From NCBI GenBank assembly GCA_963717765.1, contig CAVQWX010000003.1, forward strand, positions 744,001 through 808,000: a stretch of DNA of 64,000 nucleotides, given 5' to 3'. The notes below the pieces were generated by a model, which was not told where the DNA came from, did no database searches, and worked only from the letters and a program-made list of their open reading frames with translations. The position numbers were made by a program, and so were the translations under genes. Positions 1-8,334 of the stretch are shown here, piece by piece (within the stretch, counting starts at the first letter, position 1; each line of letters starts with the position of its first letter). The stretch comes from JACDER01 sp963717765. Lineage in GTDB: Bacteria > Actinomycetota > Thermoleophilia > Gaiellales > Gaiellaceae.

Positions 1-1
1 C

Positions 2-1372
2 ACGCCCCAGGCCGTCGGCCGTTTCCAGGCCCGCTTCGGCGACCGGATCGCGATCCTCCATTCCGCGCTCGGGGACGCGGAGCGGCGGGACGAGCGCGTA
101 AGAATCGCCTCGGGCGAGGCGCGCGTTGTCATCGGCGCTCGCTCTGCCGTCTTCGCCCCGATGAAAGGGCTCGGCCTGATCTGCGTGGACGAGGAGCACG
201 ACGCGTCGTACAAGCAGGAGTCGGATCCGCGCTACGACGCGCGGACGGTGGCGGCGAAGCGCGCCTCGCTCGAGGGCGCGGTCGCCGTGTACGGCAGCGC
301 GACGCCCCGTCCCGAGAGCTGGGAGCGGCTGGAGCGGCTCGATCTGGGCGGCCGGCTGACGGCGCCGCTTCCGCCGGTGCGCGTCGTCGACCTCCGCTAC
401 GAGAAGGGGTATCCGCTCTCGGCGCCGCTGCTGGCGGAGCTCGGAGCGGTGGTGGAGCGGGGAGGGAAGGCGATCCTGCTGCTGAACCGCCGCGGAGTTG
501 CGCCGGCGCTGCACTGCCGCGCATGCGGCACGACGATCCGGTGCCCGAACTGCGATGTCTCGCTCGTCCTGCACCGCGACGGCCGGCTCCGTTGCCACCA
601 CTGCGGCTTCGCGGAGGGCGCGCCGGAGACGTGCCCGTCGTGCCGCTCGGCCGAGCTGGCCCGGCTCGGAGCCGGGACCCAGCGGCTCGAGCGAGAGCTC
701 GACGCGCAGTTTCCCGAGCTGGAGCTGATGCGGCTCGACGCTGACGCGGTGGCCAAGCCGGGCGCCGCGGCGAAGGCGCTCGCCCGCTTCGCGGCTACCG
801 ATCGCGCGGTGCTCGTCGGGACGCAGATGGTCGCGAAGGGACACCACTTCGAGGGCGTCGCGCTCGCCGCGGTCGTCGACGCGGACACCGGGCTCGGGCT
901 CCCCGACTTTCGCGCCGAGGAGCGCACCTTTCAACTCCTCACGCAGCTGGCGGGGCGGAGCGGCCGCGATGCGCCCGGCCGCGTGCTCGTCCAGACCTTC
1001 CAGCCGGATGCGCGCGCGATCCGCTACGCGGCGCGTCACGACGTCGCGGGCTTCCTGGCAGAGGAGATCGAGCGGCGCCGCGAGCTCGGCTACCCGCCCT
1101 TCAGGCACCTCGTCCGCATCGTCGCGTCAGGTCCCGACCCGGACGGCCCCACCCGCTTGCTCACCGAGCTGAAGGCGGGGCTGGACGAGGAGCTGCTCGG
1201 CCCCGCTCCGCTGCTGCGGCTCCGCGGCCGCCACCGCTCCCAGCTCGTGGCGAAGACCGACCAGCCGCGACGGATCTCCTCGCACGCGGCGGGCCTCCTC
1301 GCCGACGCCGCCGTCGCGATGCGCCGGGCCGGGTTGACCGCCGTCGTCGACGTCGATCCGCAAAGCTTGTAG
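2..1372 (+). CDS. priA: Primosomal protein N' (PriA helicase), 3' part only
   Basis: The C-terminal ~456 residues of the replication-restart helicase PriA; the 5' end lies before the window and the frame is open from base 2. PriA binds stalled forks and helps reload the replisome. Visible here are the DEAD-box Walker B motif VDEEHD (near nt 187-204), the helicase insertion with eight paired cysteines that bind two zinc ions (C-x2-C, C-x2-C, C-x2-C, C-x2-C between nt 515 and 645), and the C-terminal helicase motifs VGTQMVAKGHHF and LAGRSGR. Some actinobacterial PriA proteins lack ATPase residues; the Walker A region is outside the window, so this cannot be judged. It is followed after 2 nt by a flavin oxidoreductase gene. 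Identification is firm. Confidence 0.95.
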   Translation, partial: TPQAVGRFQARFGDRIAILHSALGDAERRDERVRIASGEARVVIGARSAVFAPMKGLGLICVDEEHDASYKQESDPRYDARTVAAKRASLEGAVAVYGSATPRPESWERLERLDLGGRLTAPLPPVRVVDLRYEKGYPLSAPLLAELGAVVERGGKAILLLNRRGVAPALHCRACGTTIRCPNCDVSLVLHRDGRLRCHHCGFAEGAPETCPSCRSAELARLGAGTQRLERELDAQFPELELMRLDADAVAKPGAAAKALARFAATDRAVLVGTQMVAKGHHFEGVALAAVVDADTGLGLPDFRAEERTFQLLTQLAGRSGRDAPGRVLVQTFQPDARAIRYAARHDVAGFLAEEIERRRELGYPPFRHLVRIVASGPDPDGPTRLLTELKAGLDEELLGPAPLLRLRGRHRSQLVAKTDQPRRISSHAAGLLADAAVAMRRAGLTAVVDVDPQSL

Positions 1373-1374
1373 GC

Positions 1375-2130
1375 GTGAAGCACGGGCTGCTCTGCGCCAA
1401 CATCGGCTCGTACTCGGACGCGCGCTTCGTCGCCGACCTCGCGGCCGACGCGGAAGCGGCGGGCTGGGAGGGCCTCTGGATCTGGGACCACCTCGCGTTC
1501 GTCTGGGGCATGCCCTCGGCCGACCCATGGGTCACGCTCACGGCGTGTGCGCTCCGGACGGAGACGATCCGGCTCGGCACGGGGATCACGCCCGTCCCGC
1601 GCCGGCGCGTCCAGGATCTCGCGCTCGAGCTCACCACGCTCGACCGGCTGAGCGGAGGTCGCGTCGTCTTCGGCGCGGGCCTGGGCGGTAATCGCGGCGA
1701 ATTCGAGCGCTTCGGCGAGAGCTTCTCTCGCGCGCGCCGGGTCGAGCTGCTCGACCGGGGGCTCGAGACACTGCGCTCCTGGTTCGACGGCGAGGAGGTG
1801 GACGGGGTTCGGCTGAACCCCCTACCGGAGGGCAAGGTCCCGATCTGGATCGGCGCGAACAGCCCGGACATGCTCGAGCGCGCCGCCCGCTACGACGGCT
1901 GGTTCGCGAACAGCGCGGGCAGGGATGCCATGACGATGACGCCCGACGACGTGGCCGCGGGAGCCGCCGCGGTGGGGGACGGCGACATCGTCGTCCACGG
2001 CTACTCTCGCGTCGTCTCGCCGGCCGACTACGCCGCCGCCGGTGCCACCTGGTGGCTCGAGAACCTGAACGACCTGTACGGGACGCCCGAAGAGCTGCGC
2101 GCGCTCGTCCGGGCCGGTCCTCCGACGTAG
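1375..2130 (+). CDS. LLM-class flavin-dependent oxidoreductase
   Basis: A 251-residue protein with a GTG start 2 nt after priA. It has the luciferase-like monooxygenase pattern: an N-terminal beta strand, WEGLWIWDHL (residues 29-38), the segment RLGTGITPVPRRR followed by LALELTTLDRLSGGRVVFGAG, and a later PIWIGANSP motif. These mark a TIM barrel that uses FMN or F420. The family oxidises small organic molecules; substrate and cofactor cannot be read from the sequence, though F420 use is common for such short actinobacterial members. It is slightly shorter than the usual 280-340 residues. The tight spacing to priA suggests co-transcription. Family call is firm, function unknown. Confidence 0.85.
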   Translation: MKHGLLCANIGSYSDARFVADLAADAEAAGWEGLWIWDHLAFVWGMPSADPWVTLTACALRTETIRLGTGITPVPRRRVQDLALELTTLDRLSGGRVVFGAGLGGNRGEFERFGESFSRARRVELLDRGLETLRSWFDGEEVDGVRLNPLPEGKVPIWIGANSPDMLERAARYDGWFANSAGRDAMTMTPDDVAAGAAAVGDGDIVVHGYSRVVSPADYAAAGATWWLENLNDLYGTPEELRALVRAGPPT

Positions 2131-2199
2131 GGAGGGCTCGGCGGGACACCGCTGAGGCCGCCGGACAGTGCCGCTCGGCCCGAGGCGGCGTCCTCAGTC

Positions 2200-2226
2200 G
2201 CGCCCGTATGACAGGCATACGGGCGC
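2200..2226. terminator. Perfect 11-bp hairpin after the oxidoreductase gene
   Basis: The arms GCGCCCGTATG (2200-2210) and CATACGGGCGC (2216-2226) are exact reverse complements around a 5-nt loop. The hairpin sits in the 177-nt gap between the oxidoreductase and def. No T-run follows, so it would be an actinobacterial-style L-shaped terminator or a structured leader; the former is an inference from its place. Confidence 0.55.
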
Positions 2227-2294
2227 TCCCTGCGTCCTTGCCTCGAACCAAGCGGACGCAGCCCGGCGGCGTGCGGGGCCCCGCCAATCCCTCC

Positions 2295-2300
2295 TAGACT
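2295..2300 (+). promoter_or_regulatory. -10 box TAGACT for def
   Basis: TAGACT lies 7 nt upstream of the def ATG with no Shine-Dalgarno sequence between, so the transcript should begin at or next to the start codon. Confidence 0.55.
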
Positions 2301-2307
2301 TTGCGAC

Positions 2308-2871
2308 ATGTCCGAAGAAGCCGGCCAGGTCATCGAGGAGGAGCGCGACCCGCAGCAGGAGGCGATCCGCGTCGCTGCGCTCGCGCAGATCCGCCAGTAT
2401 CCCGACCCGGTGCTCAAGCTGGAGGCGCGCGAGGTCGAGGAGTTCGACGACGACCTCCGGCGGCTCGTCGAGCGCATGAAGCAGCTCATGAAGGACGCGT
2501 ACGGCGTGGGCCTCGCAGGGAACCAGATCGGCATGCTGCGGCGCGTCTTCGTCTTCCAGAAGGACGAGGACGAGGTGGTCGCGCTCGTCAACCCGCGCAT
2601 CGTCGGGCGCTCGGACGAGGCGGACCTCGACGAGGAGGGCTGCCTCTCCATACAGGGCGTCCGCGTGCCGGTCGAACGGTCGCTCACGGTGGCCGTCGAG
2701 GCCAAGGACGAGGAGGGCCGCGACGTCCGGCTGGAGCTCGAGGGGCTGACGGCGCGCGTCGCCCAGCACGAGATCGACCATCTGGACGGCACGCTGATCC
2801 TCGACCGCACCGACGACGAGAGCCGGCGGCAGGCGCTCGGCGTCCTCCGGCCGCAGCCCGTCCTTCAGTAG
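2308..2871 (+). CDS. def: Peptide deformylase
   Basis: A 187-residue peptide deformylase, which removes the N-formyl group from nascent proteins. All three metal/active-site motifs are present: GVGLAGNQ (66-73), EGCLS (110-114) and HEIDH (154-158), giving the Cys and two His metal ligands and the catalytic Glu. Motif 1 has Gly where most homologues have a second Ala (GLAA). A short acidic N-terminal tail precedes the catalytic core. The next reading frame, fmt, begins with GTG directly after the stop. The pairing def-fmt is the classical one for formyl-Met metabolism. Confidence 0.95.
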   Translation: MSEEAGQVIEEERDPQQEAIRVAALAQIRQYPDPVLKLEAREVEEFDDDLRRLVERMKQLMKDAYGVGLAGNQIGMLRRVFVFQKDEDEVVALVNPRIVGRSDEADLDEEGCLSIQGVRVPVERSLTVAVEAKDEEGRDVRLELEGLTARVAQHEIDHLDGTLILDRTDDESRRQALGVLRPQPVLQ

Positions 2872-3665
2872 GTGGAGACGCTCGCGGTTGCCGCGACGGC
2901 GCCCTTCGGCGCCGACGTGCTGGAGCGGCTCGCGTCCCGCCACGACATCGCCTATCTGCTGACGCGGCCCGACCGGCCGCGCGGTAGAGGCCGCGATGTC
3001 GGCCCGCCGCCGGCCAAGGCGTCGCCGGGCGGCTAGGGATCGAGGTCCGCCAGCCCGAGCGCCTCGCCGGCTTCGACCCGGATGCCGACGCCGTCGTCGT
3101 CGTCGCGTACGGCGCGCTCATCCCGGCTGACCTGCTCGATCAGCGCGCTCTGGCTCAACGTCCACCCCTCGCTACTTCCGCGCTGGCGCGGCGCCGCGCC
3201 GGTCGAGCGGGCGATCATGGCCGGCGACACGGGAGACCGGAGTGACGATCCATCGCACGACTGCCGAGCTCGACGCCGGCCCGATCGCGGCGCAGCAGTC
3301 CTTTCCGATCGAGCCGCAGGACGACGCGGGCGCCGATCTTCGCCAGGGCCGCGCCGCTCGCGGCGGAGCTGCTCGAGGGCGTGCTCGCGGATCCGCAGTT
3401 CACGCCCCAGCCCGAAGAGGGCGCGACGTACGCGGAGAAGATCACGGCCGACGACCGCCGGCTCGACTGGTCGGCGCCCGCGCAGGAGATCGTCGACCGT
3501 ATCCGCGCCCTCTCGCCGCACATCGGCGCGCGCGCGGAGCTCGAGGGCCGGTCGGTCATCGTCTGGCGAGCGCGGGTCGAGGACGGCCAGGCCGTGCCGG
3601 TCGAGGTGCAGCCGGAAGGGAAGCGGCGCATGACCTACGAGGAGTTCCTGCGGGGCCTGCGATGA
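2872..3665 (+). pseudogene. fmt: Methionyl-tRNA formyltransferase, four frameshifts
   Basis: The conceptual product covers nearly a whole Fmt, the enzyme that formylates initiator Met-tRNA, but in five successive frames. Frame 1 gives the nucleotide-binding start (PFGADVLERL, LLTRPDRPRGRGR) and stops at about 3034. A base seems missing near 3021 (AKA-VAGRLGIEV resumes). An extra base near 3146 precedes LNVHPSLLPRWRGAAP, an extra G in GGG near 3231 precedes TIHRTTAELDAGPI, and an extra base near 3342 precedes LADPQFTPQPEEGATYAEKI. The SLLPRWRG motif and the catalytic Asn/His/Asp region are intact at residue level. Either the assembly has indel errors here or the gene is decaying; the intact protein signal across every break favours errors. 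The gene end overlaps the next ATG by 4 nt. Confidence 0.85.
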
Positions 3666-4363
3666 CCTGGTGGTACGCGGTGACCGAGGCGAAGCACGAG
3701 ATCCAGAACCCCACGAGCGCGGAGAAGATCCGCCTGCTCGGCGAGCGGCTCGGGCTCGGGCCGTCCTCGCACGTCCTCGACATCGCTTCGGGGAAGGGTG
3801 GACCCGCGCGGATCCTGGCCGGCGCGTTCGGCTGCCGGATCACGTGTGTCGAGCGCGCGCCGGAGTTCGTCGCAGTTGCCCGCAAGCGCGCGCTGGAGCA
3901 GATCGAGGTGGTTGAGGCAGATGCCAAAGACTTCCCGATCGAGCCGGGATACGACGCGGCCCTCTGCATCGGCGCGTCGTTCGTGTACGGCGGGCTCGTC
4001 CCGACGCTCGAGGCGCTCGCCCCCGCCGCGCCGCTCGTCGCGGTCGGCGAGCCCTACTGGCGCGAATGGCCGCTTCCCGCCGGCTTCAAAGTGGAGGAGG
4101 ACGAGAACTTTGTCACGCTGCCCGAGACGGTCGCGCTGATCGAGTCGACCGGAGTCGAGCTCGTCAACCTGATCGCGTCGTCGCAGGACGACTGGGACCG
4201 CTACAGCTCGCTCCACTGGCTGGTGCTCGCCGAGTGGCTGGCGGCGAACCCGGACGCCCCGGAGGCCGAAGAGTTCCGTGAGCGCGGGCGGCACTACAAG
4301 GAGCGGTACCTGCGGTGGATCCGCGAACTGATGGGCTGGGCGATCTTCGTATGCAGGACCTGA
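3662..4363 (+). CDS. Class I SAM-dependent methyltransferase
   Basis: A 233-residue protein whose ATG overlaps the fmt stop (ATGA). The SAM-binding glycine-rich loop is VLDIASGKGGPARIL (about residues 38-52), followed by the acidic strand end CVERAPEFV and the motif VVEADAKDFPI. The fold is the standard Rossmann methyltransferase, and the sequence resembles small-molecule or ubiquinone/Erg6-like enzymes more than RNA enzymes. The substrate is not recognisable. The downstream nucleotidyltransferase overlaps its 3' end by 13 nt, so the two are probably translated together. Confidence 0.8.
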   Translation: MTWWYAVTEAKHEIQNPTSAEKIRLLGERLGLGPSSHVLDIASGKGGPARILAGAFGCRITCVERAPEFVAVARKRALEQIEVVEADAKDFPIEPGYDAALCIGASFVYGGLVPTLEALAPAAPLVAVGEPYWREWPLPAGFKVEEDENFVTLPETVALIESTGVELVNLIASSQDDWDRYSSLHWLVLAEWLAANPDAPEAEEFRERGRHYKERYLRWIRELMGWAIFVCRT

Positions 4364-5022
4364 CCTTCGACGAGGTCGTCGAACGTGCGCGGGCGGACGA
4401 GCGCGTCGTCGGTCTCTTCCTCGGCGGATCGCGTGGCAAGGGTGCGAACGTGCGGCCGGATTCCGATTACGACGTGCGTCTCGTCGTCACCGCGCCGGTT
4501 CCCGAGCTGGACAGGCCGCGAGGCGAGCATGTCGGTGTCGGGGTCATGACGCTCGATCGTTTCCGGGACTACCCGGAGTGGGATCGCTACACGCTCACAC
4601 GCACGAAGCCGTTGATCGACAAGACGGGGGAGATCCAGCGCGTGATCGACGCGAAGGGCCGCCTGTCGGAGGAGGAAGCGACGTCGATCCCTCCGCTCGC
4701 GCTCGACGCGTACATGAACTCGCTCTACCGCGGGCTCAAGCGTCCCGCCGGCATCGGGGGCCGACTGCACGAGGCGGAGTCGGTCGCCCACCTCCTCACG
4801 TGCCTCTTCGCGCTCGAGGGGCGCGTCCGTCCCTTCCACGACTACCTCGAATGGGAGCTCGAGCACTACCCGCTCGAGGGCTGGGACGACCTCCCTCGAC
4901 TGATCGAAGGCGACCGGCACGAGCTCTTCCGTCGCGTCGAGCCGCACGCCCGCGGCCGCGGGCTCGGCGAGGTGGTCGACTCCTGGGAGCCTGACGTGGT
5001 GTTCATGCGGGGCAAGAGCTGA
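4351..5022 (+). CDS. Nucleotidyltransferase-domain protein (Pol-beta fold)
   Basis: About 223 residues from the ATG at 4351; a GTG at 4315 would add 12 residues but would lie deeper inside the previous gene. The N-terminus has the minimal nucleotidyltransferase signature GGSRGKG followed by DSDYDVRLVV, i.e. GS-x10-DxD with both metal-binding aspartates. The rest is helical and contains EAESVAHLLTCLFALEGRVRPF, similar to the C-terminal halves of aminoglycoside-adenylyltransferase-like and MNT proteins. It could transfer a nucleotide to a small molecule or protein. It sits between two methyltransferase genes, suggesting a small modification cassette. Specific role unknown. Confidence 0.75.
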   Translation: MQDLTFDEVVERARADERVVGLFLGGSRGKGANVRPDSDYDVRLVVTAPVPELDRPRGEHVGVGVMTLDRFRDYPEWDRYTLTRTKPLIDKTGEIQRVIDAKGRLSEEEATSIPPLALDAYMNSLYRGLKRPAGIGGRLHEAESVAHLLTCLFALEGRVRPFHDYLEWELEHYPLEGWDDLPRLIEGDRHELFRRVEPHARGRGLGEVVDSWEPDVVFMRGKS

Positions 5023-5036
5023 GCCGCCGGCCCTGG

Positions 5037-5615
5037 ATGCGCTACTACGACGCGGCCGGCGACGAGCCGTGTGTGACGCTCCTGCGCGCGCTGGAGCTCT
5101 TCGGCTCGGAGCGCGGGCTCGCAGTCGACCTCGGCTGCGGCACCGGGCGCGACGCCGCCGAGCTGCTGCGCCGCGGGTGGTCGGTCGTCGCCGTCGACGG
5201 CGAGGAGGAGGCGGTCGCCCGCCTGCGGACGAGGCTCGGCGAGAACGACCGGCTCACCACGGAAGTGACGCGCTTCGAAGGCTTCCTGTTTCCGGCCGCG
5301 CAGCTGGTCAACTCGAGCTTCGCGCTGCCGTTCTGCCCGCCGGACGCGTTCCCGGCGGTCTGGGAACGCATCTACGGCTCGTTGGAGCGCGGCGGACGCT
5401 TCGCCGGCCAGCTGTTCGGCGACCAGGACGACTGGGCAAGCACCGGAGCGTCGCCTTGGAAGGGCCAGATCACCTTTCAGACGCGAGGCGAGGTCGAGGA
5501 GCTCGTGGAAGCGTTCGTGGTCGAGCTTTTCGACGAGCTCGAGGAAGACGGTTCGACGGCCACCGGCGAGGAGAAGCACTGGCACCTGTTCCACCTCGTG
5601 GTTCGCAAGCCGTGA
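5037..5615 (+). CDS. Class I SAM-dependent methyltransferase (TehB-like)
   Basis: A 192-residue methyltransferase starting at ATG 5037, 14 nt after the nucleotidyltransferase. Motif I is AVDLGCGTGRDAAELLRRG, followed by VVAVDGEEEAV, both near the N-terminus, with DAFPAVWERIYGSLERGGRFAGQLFG as the strand before the substrate region. This compact layout is typical of the TehB/UbiE group acting on small molecules. The last residues overlap the GTG of rsmB by 4 nt (GTGA), so it belongs to the fmt-to-rsmB transcription unit. Substrate unknown. Confidence 0.8.
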   Translation: MRYYDAAGDEPCVTLLRALELFGSERGLAVDLGCGTGRDAAELLRRGWSVVAVDGEEEAVARLRTRLGENDRLTTEVTRFEGFLFPAAQLVNSSFALPFCPPDAFPAVWERIYGSLERGGRFAGQLFGDQDDWASTGASPWKGQITFQTRGEVEELVEAFVVELFDELEEDGSTATGEEKHWHLFHLVVRKP

Positions 5616-6835
5616 TTGCGCCCGCTCGCCGCGCTGCGTACGACGTCGTCCTGCGCGTCTTCGAGGACGACGCGTACGCCGACCGCGCCTTCGTCGGCGC
5701 AGCGCGGGGCCTCGACCACCGCGACCGCGCCCTTGCGCAGCGGATCGCCTACGGCACCGTCCAGCGCGCCCGGACCCTCGACCACACGATCGAGGCGCTC
5801 GGGCGCCGGCCCGTGCGAAAGCTCGACCCTCCCGTGCGCGCGGCGCTGCGGATCGGCGCCTACCAGCTCGGCTACCTCGACCACGTTCCAGCCCACGCGG
5901 CCGTCGGCGAGTCGGTCGAGCTCGTCCGCGAGGCCGGCCTCGAGCGCGCGGTCGCCTTCACAAACGCGATCCTCCGCCGCCTCGCTGAGGGCATCCGCGG
6001 CTTCCTCGGCGGCTTGCCCGAGACCACCGCGGCGCAGGCGGCCCTCCAGCACTCCTATCCCGACTGGGTCGCGGAGACCTGGTGGCGGGAGTGGGGCGCA
6101 GACGACGCGCTCGCGCTCATGCGCGCCCAGAACGAGCCGCCTGAAACGGTCGTGCGGCTCGTCCGCGGCGCGATCGAGGGCGAGCGCACGGACATTCCGG
6201 GCGCGTACCGGGTCGAGCGGGTCGACGAGCAGGCGCTCACCGACGGGCGCATCTGGCCGCAGAGCGGCGGCTCGCAGCTCGCGGGGTTGGCGGTCGGCTC
6301 ACGCGAGGGCGAGCGGACGCTCGACCTGTGCGCGGCGCCGGGCGGGAAGGCGACGATGCTCGCAGGCGACGTCGTTGCGGTCGAGTGGCACCCCGGTCGA
6401 GCGCGCGAGCTGGAGGAGAACGCGCGCCGCCTCGGCGCCGCGAACGTCACGGTCGTGAACGCCGACGGGCTCGCGCTGCCGCCCGAGCTCACCGGCTTCG
6501 ACTGCGCGCTCGTCGACGCGCCCTGCTCCGGGCTCGGCATCCTCGCGTCGCGGCCGGACGCGCGCTGGCGCGCAGAGCCGCTCCCCGAGCTTCAGTTGGC
6601 GCTTCTCCGCGCCGCTGCCGAACGCGTGAAGCCGGGCGGGACGGTCACGTACTCCGTTTGCACGATCAACGCGGCGGAGAACGAGGCGGTGGTCGACGCC
6701 CTGGGCCTCGAGCCCGAGCCGCTCGGCGACGAGTGGCCGGACTTCCGCCATCCGCGCCGTCCCGAGCTCCTGCTCACGCTCCCGCACATCCACCGGACGT
6801 CGGGATTCTTCATCGCCCGCCTCAAGGTGCCGTGA
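5612..6835 (+). CDS. rsmB: 16S rRNA m5C methyltransferase RsmB (NusB domain + MTase)
   Basis: A 407-residue protein with a GTG start coupled to the upstream stop. Residues 1-130 form a NusB-like RNA-binding domain (AQRIAYGTVQRARTLDHTI, RIGAYQLGYLDHVPAHAAVGE). The rest is the RNA m5C methyltransferase: SAM loop LDLCAAPGGKATML, motif IV DAPCSGLG (about residues 302-309) and motif VI TYSVCTINAAENE with the catalytic Cys near residue 350. The family methylates C967 of 16S rRNA. Position after fmt and before rpe is the common actinobacterial order. The 3' end overlaps the opposite-strand SGNH gene by 14 nt. Confidence 0.93.
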   Translation: MIAPARRAAYDVVLRVFEDDAYADRAFVGAARGLDHRDRALAQRIAYGTVQRARTLDHTIEALGRRPVRKLDPPVRAALRIGAYQLGYLDHVPAHAAVGESVELVREAGLERAVAFTNAILRRLAEGIRGFLGGLPETTAAQAALQHSYPDWVAETWWREWGADDALALMRAQNEPPETVVRLVRGAIEGERTDIPGAYRVERVDEQALTDGRIWPQSGGSQLAGLAVGSREGERTLDLCAAPGGKATMLAGDVVAVEWHPGRARELEENARRLGAANVTVVNADGLALPPELTGFDCALVDAPCSGLGILASRPDARWRAEPLPELQLALLRAAAERVKPGGTVTYSVCTINAAENEAVVDALGLEPEPLGDEWPDFRHPRRPELLLTLPHIHRTSGFFIARLKVP

Positions 6836-7607
6836 AGCCCGTCCGCCAGGCGACGCCGGCGAGCAGCTCCTGGCCGTCCCGTGAGGGGTGGAAGAAGTCG
6901 CGCGACGACACGTCTCCGCGGTCGAACCTCGTCCGGAACGCGGCGCCGCCGTCGTAGGTGCACCGGACGTACTCGGCACAGACGTCTCCGAGCACGTCGT
7001 TGAAGCTGGCGAGACGGTCGCGCACGAGCGCCCGCCGCGCGACATCCCCCGGCGCGTTCGACTGCGGCCGCTGCAACAGCGCGTCGCAGGTGTGCAGAAA
7101 GCGCCAGGCGGTACGCGCGAGGAAGTGGCCTTTCTCGATCTGCCAGAGCCGGTAGAGGTCGGGGATGCTCAGCACCTGGATGCGCGCGTCGGGGAGGTCG
7201 GTAGCGAGGATCCGTAGCGCGCTCTCGAAGTCGGCGCGGAACCGCGTGACGCTGGTCATTTCCGGCACGCCGCCATGGCAGATGTCGTTCGCGCCGATCA
7301 GGATCAGGACGTCGGCCGCCTCCTGGTCGGCGGCGTGCGCAGCCTGGGACGGCAGGTCGCGCATCCGCGCGCCGTCCTTCGCGTCGTTGTACGTCAGACG
7401 TACGCGCAGGCGCCGCGCTGGGCTCGAGACCTGCGTCCCCGTCGCCCACGAGTAGTTCGATGCATCGCGGAACGGGATGCGGCCGGCGTTGAACGCGCGT
7501 GTGATCGAGTCGCCCAGCGCCGCGATCGACGAGGGAGGAGCGGCCGCCGAGCTCGCCCCGCACAAGGCGGCAGCCACGACCGCTGCCAGCGCGAGCATGC
7601 GTCTCAT
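6822..7607 (-). CDS. Secreted SGNH/GDSL-family hydrolase
   Basis: A 261-residue protein with an N-terminal signal peptide (MRRMLALAAVVAAALCGASSA; likely cleavage near residue 22). The SGNH blocks are in order: ALGDSIT (block I, catalytic Ser), LILIGANDI (block III, Asn) and DFFHPS (block V, Asp and His). Such enzymes cleave esters of lipids, sugars or cell-wall polymers outside the membrane. The substrate is not evident. It is transcribed away from rpe, with its own -10 box 8 nt before the ATG, and overlaps the tail of rsmB. Family confident, biology unknown. Confidence 0.85.
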   Translation of the reverse strand: MRRMLALAAVVAAALCGASSAAAPPSSIAALGDSITRAFNAGRIPFRDASNYSWATGTQVSSPARRLRVRLTYNDAKDGARMRDLPSQAAHAADQEAADVLILIGANDICHGGVPEMTSVTRFRADFESALRILATDLPDARIQVLSIPDLYRLWQIEKGHFLARTAWRFLHTCDALLQRPQSNAPGDVARRALVRDRLASFNDVLGDVCAEYVRCTYDGGAAFRTRFDRGDVSSRDFFHPSRDGQELLAGVAWRTGFTAP

Positions 7608-7615
7608 CCGGCGCG

Positions 7616-7621
7616 AGGGTA
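7616..7621 (-). promoter_or_regulatory. -10 box TACCCT for the SGNH hydrolase gene
   Basis: On the minus strand TACCCT is separated by 8 nt from the ATG, leaving no room for a ribosome-binding site. The 49-nt gap to rpe must hold both divergent promoters; TTAAAT at 7644-7649, 7 nt before the rpe GTG, is the candidate on the other strand. Confidence 0.45.
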
Positions 7622-7656
7622 CTCACGCACGATGTGCTTTCTGTTAAATCGCCACT

Positions 7657-8334
7657 GTGAGCTGGAACGAGTGGATGCGCGGGCCGGAAATCGAGCCGTC
7701 GATCTATGCGGCCGACTTCGCCAACCTCGGCCGTGACATGACGGCGCTGCTGGACGGCGGCGCGAAGATCTTCCAGTTCGACGTCGGCGACGGTCACTTC
7801 GTCGAGCCGATCACGACCGGGCCGATCGTCCTTCAGGCGATCGCGCCGATCTTCCGCGCGAAGGGCGGGATCCTCGACGTCCACCTGATGGTGGACAACC
7901 CCGAGCATCACTTCGAGATGTTCAGAAGAGCCGGCGCCGACCACGTCACGTTCCATCACGAGGTCGTGCCGGATCCCGCACCACTCGTCGCCCGGGCCCG
8001 CGAGCTCGGGCTCTGTGTCGGCATCGCGTTCAACCCCGAGACCGAGCCCGAAGAGGTCGCGGCGACCGCAGGCGATGTCGATCTCGTCCTGTGCATGGGC
8101 GTCCATCCGGGCTACTCGGGACAGGCGTACATCACCGAGACGACCGACCGCGTGCGCCGGCTGCGCGAGCTCCTTCCGGCCGAGATCCACATCCAGGTGG
8201 ACGGCGGCGTCGGGATGGAGAACGTCCGGGAGCTGCGCGAGGCAGGCGCCGATCTCTTCGTCGCGGGCTCGAGCCTGTTCGCGCAGGAGGATCAGGTCGC
8301 GGCCTACTGCGAGCTCTCCGCCGCGGTGCAGTGA
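7657..8334 (+). CDS. rpe: Ribulose-phosphate 3-epimerase
   Basis: A 225-residue TIM-barrel enzyme interconverting ribulose-5-phosphate and xylulose-5-phosphate in the pentose phosphate pathway. Family motifs are seen in order: EPSIYAADFANLG at the first strand, FDVGDGHFVEPITTGP (metal-binding Asp/His), LDVHLMVDNPEHH (metal-binding His), VLCMGVHPGYSGQAY (with Gly in place of the usual Asn/Phe of VNPGFGGQ), and IQVDGGVGMENV with the phosphate-binding GSSLF. It opens the riboflavin transcription unit; ribulose-5-phosphate is also the substrate of the RibB activity encoded three genes on. ribD overlaps it by 4 nt. Confidence 0.92.
   Translation: MSWNEWMRGPEIEPSIYAADFANLGRDMTALLDGGAKIFQFDVGDGHFVEPITTGPIVLQAIAPIFRAKGGILDVHLMVDNPEHHFEMFRRAGADHVTFHHEVVPDPAPLVARARELGLCVGIAFNPETEPEEVAATAGDVDLVLCMGVHPGYSGQAYITETTDRVRRLRELLPAEIHIQVDGGVGMENVRELREAGADLFVAGSSLFAQEDQVAAYCELSAAVQ

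Noticed and set aside
7608..7656. A possible FMN riboswitch ahead of the riboflavin operon
   Set aside because: Only 49 nt separate the divergent genes and none of the RFN-element conserved boxes is visible; the operon start looks leaderless instead.
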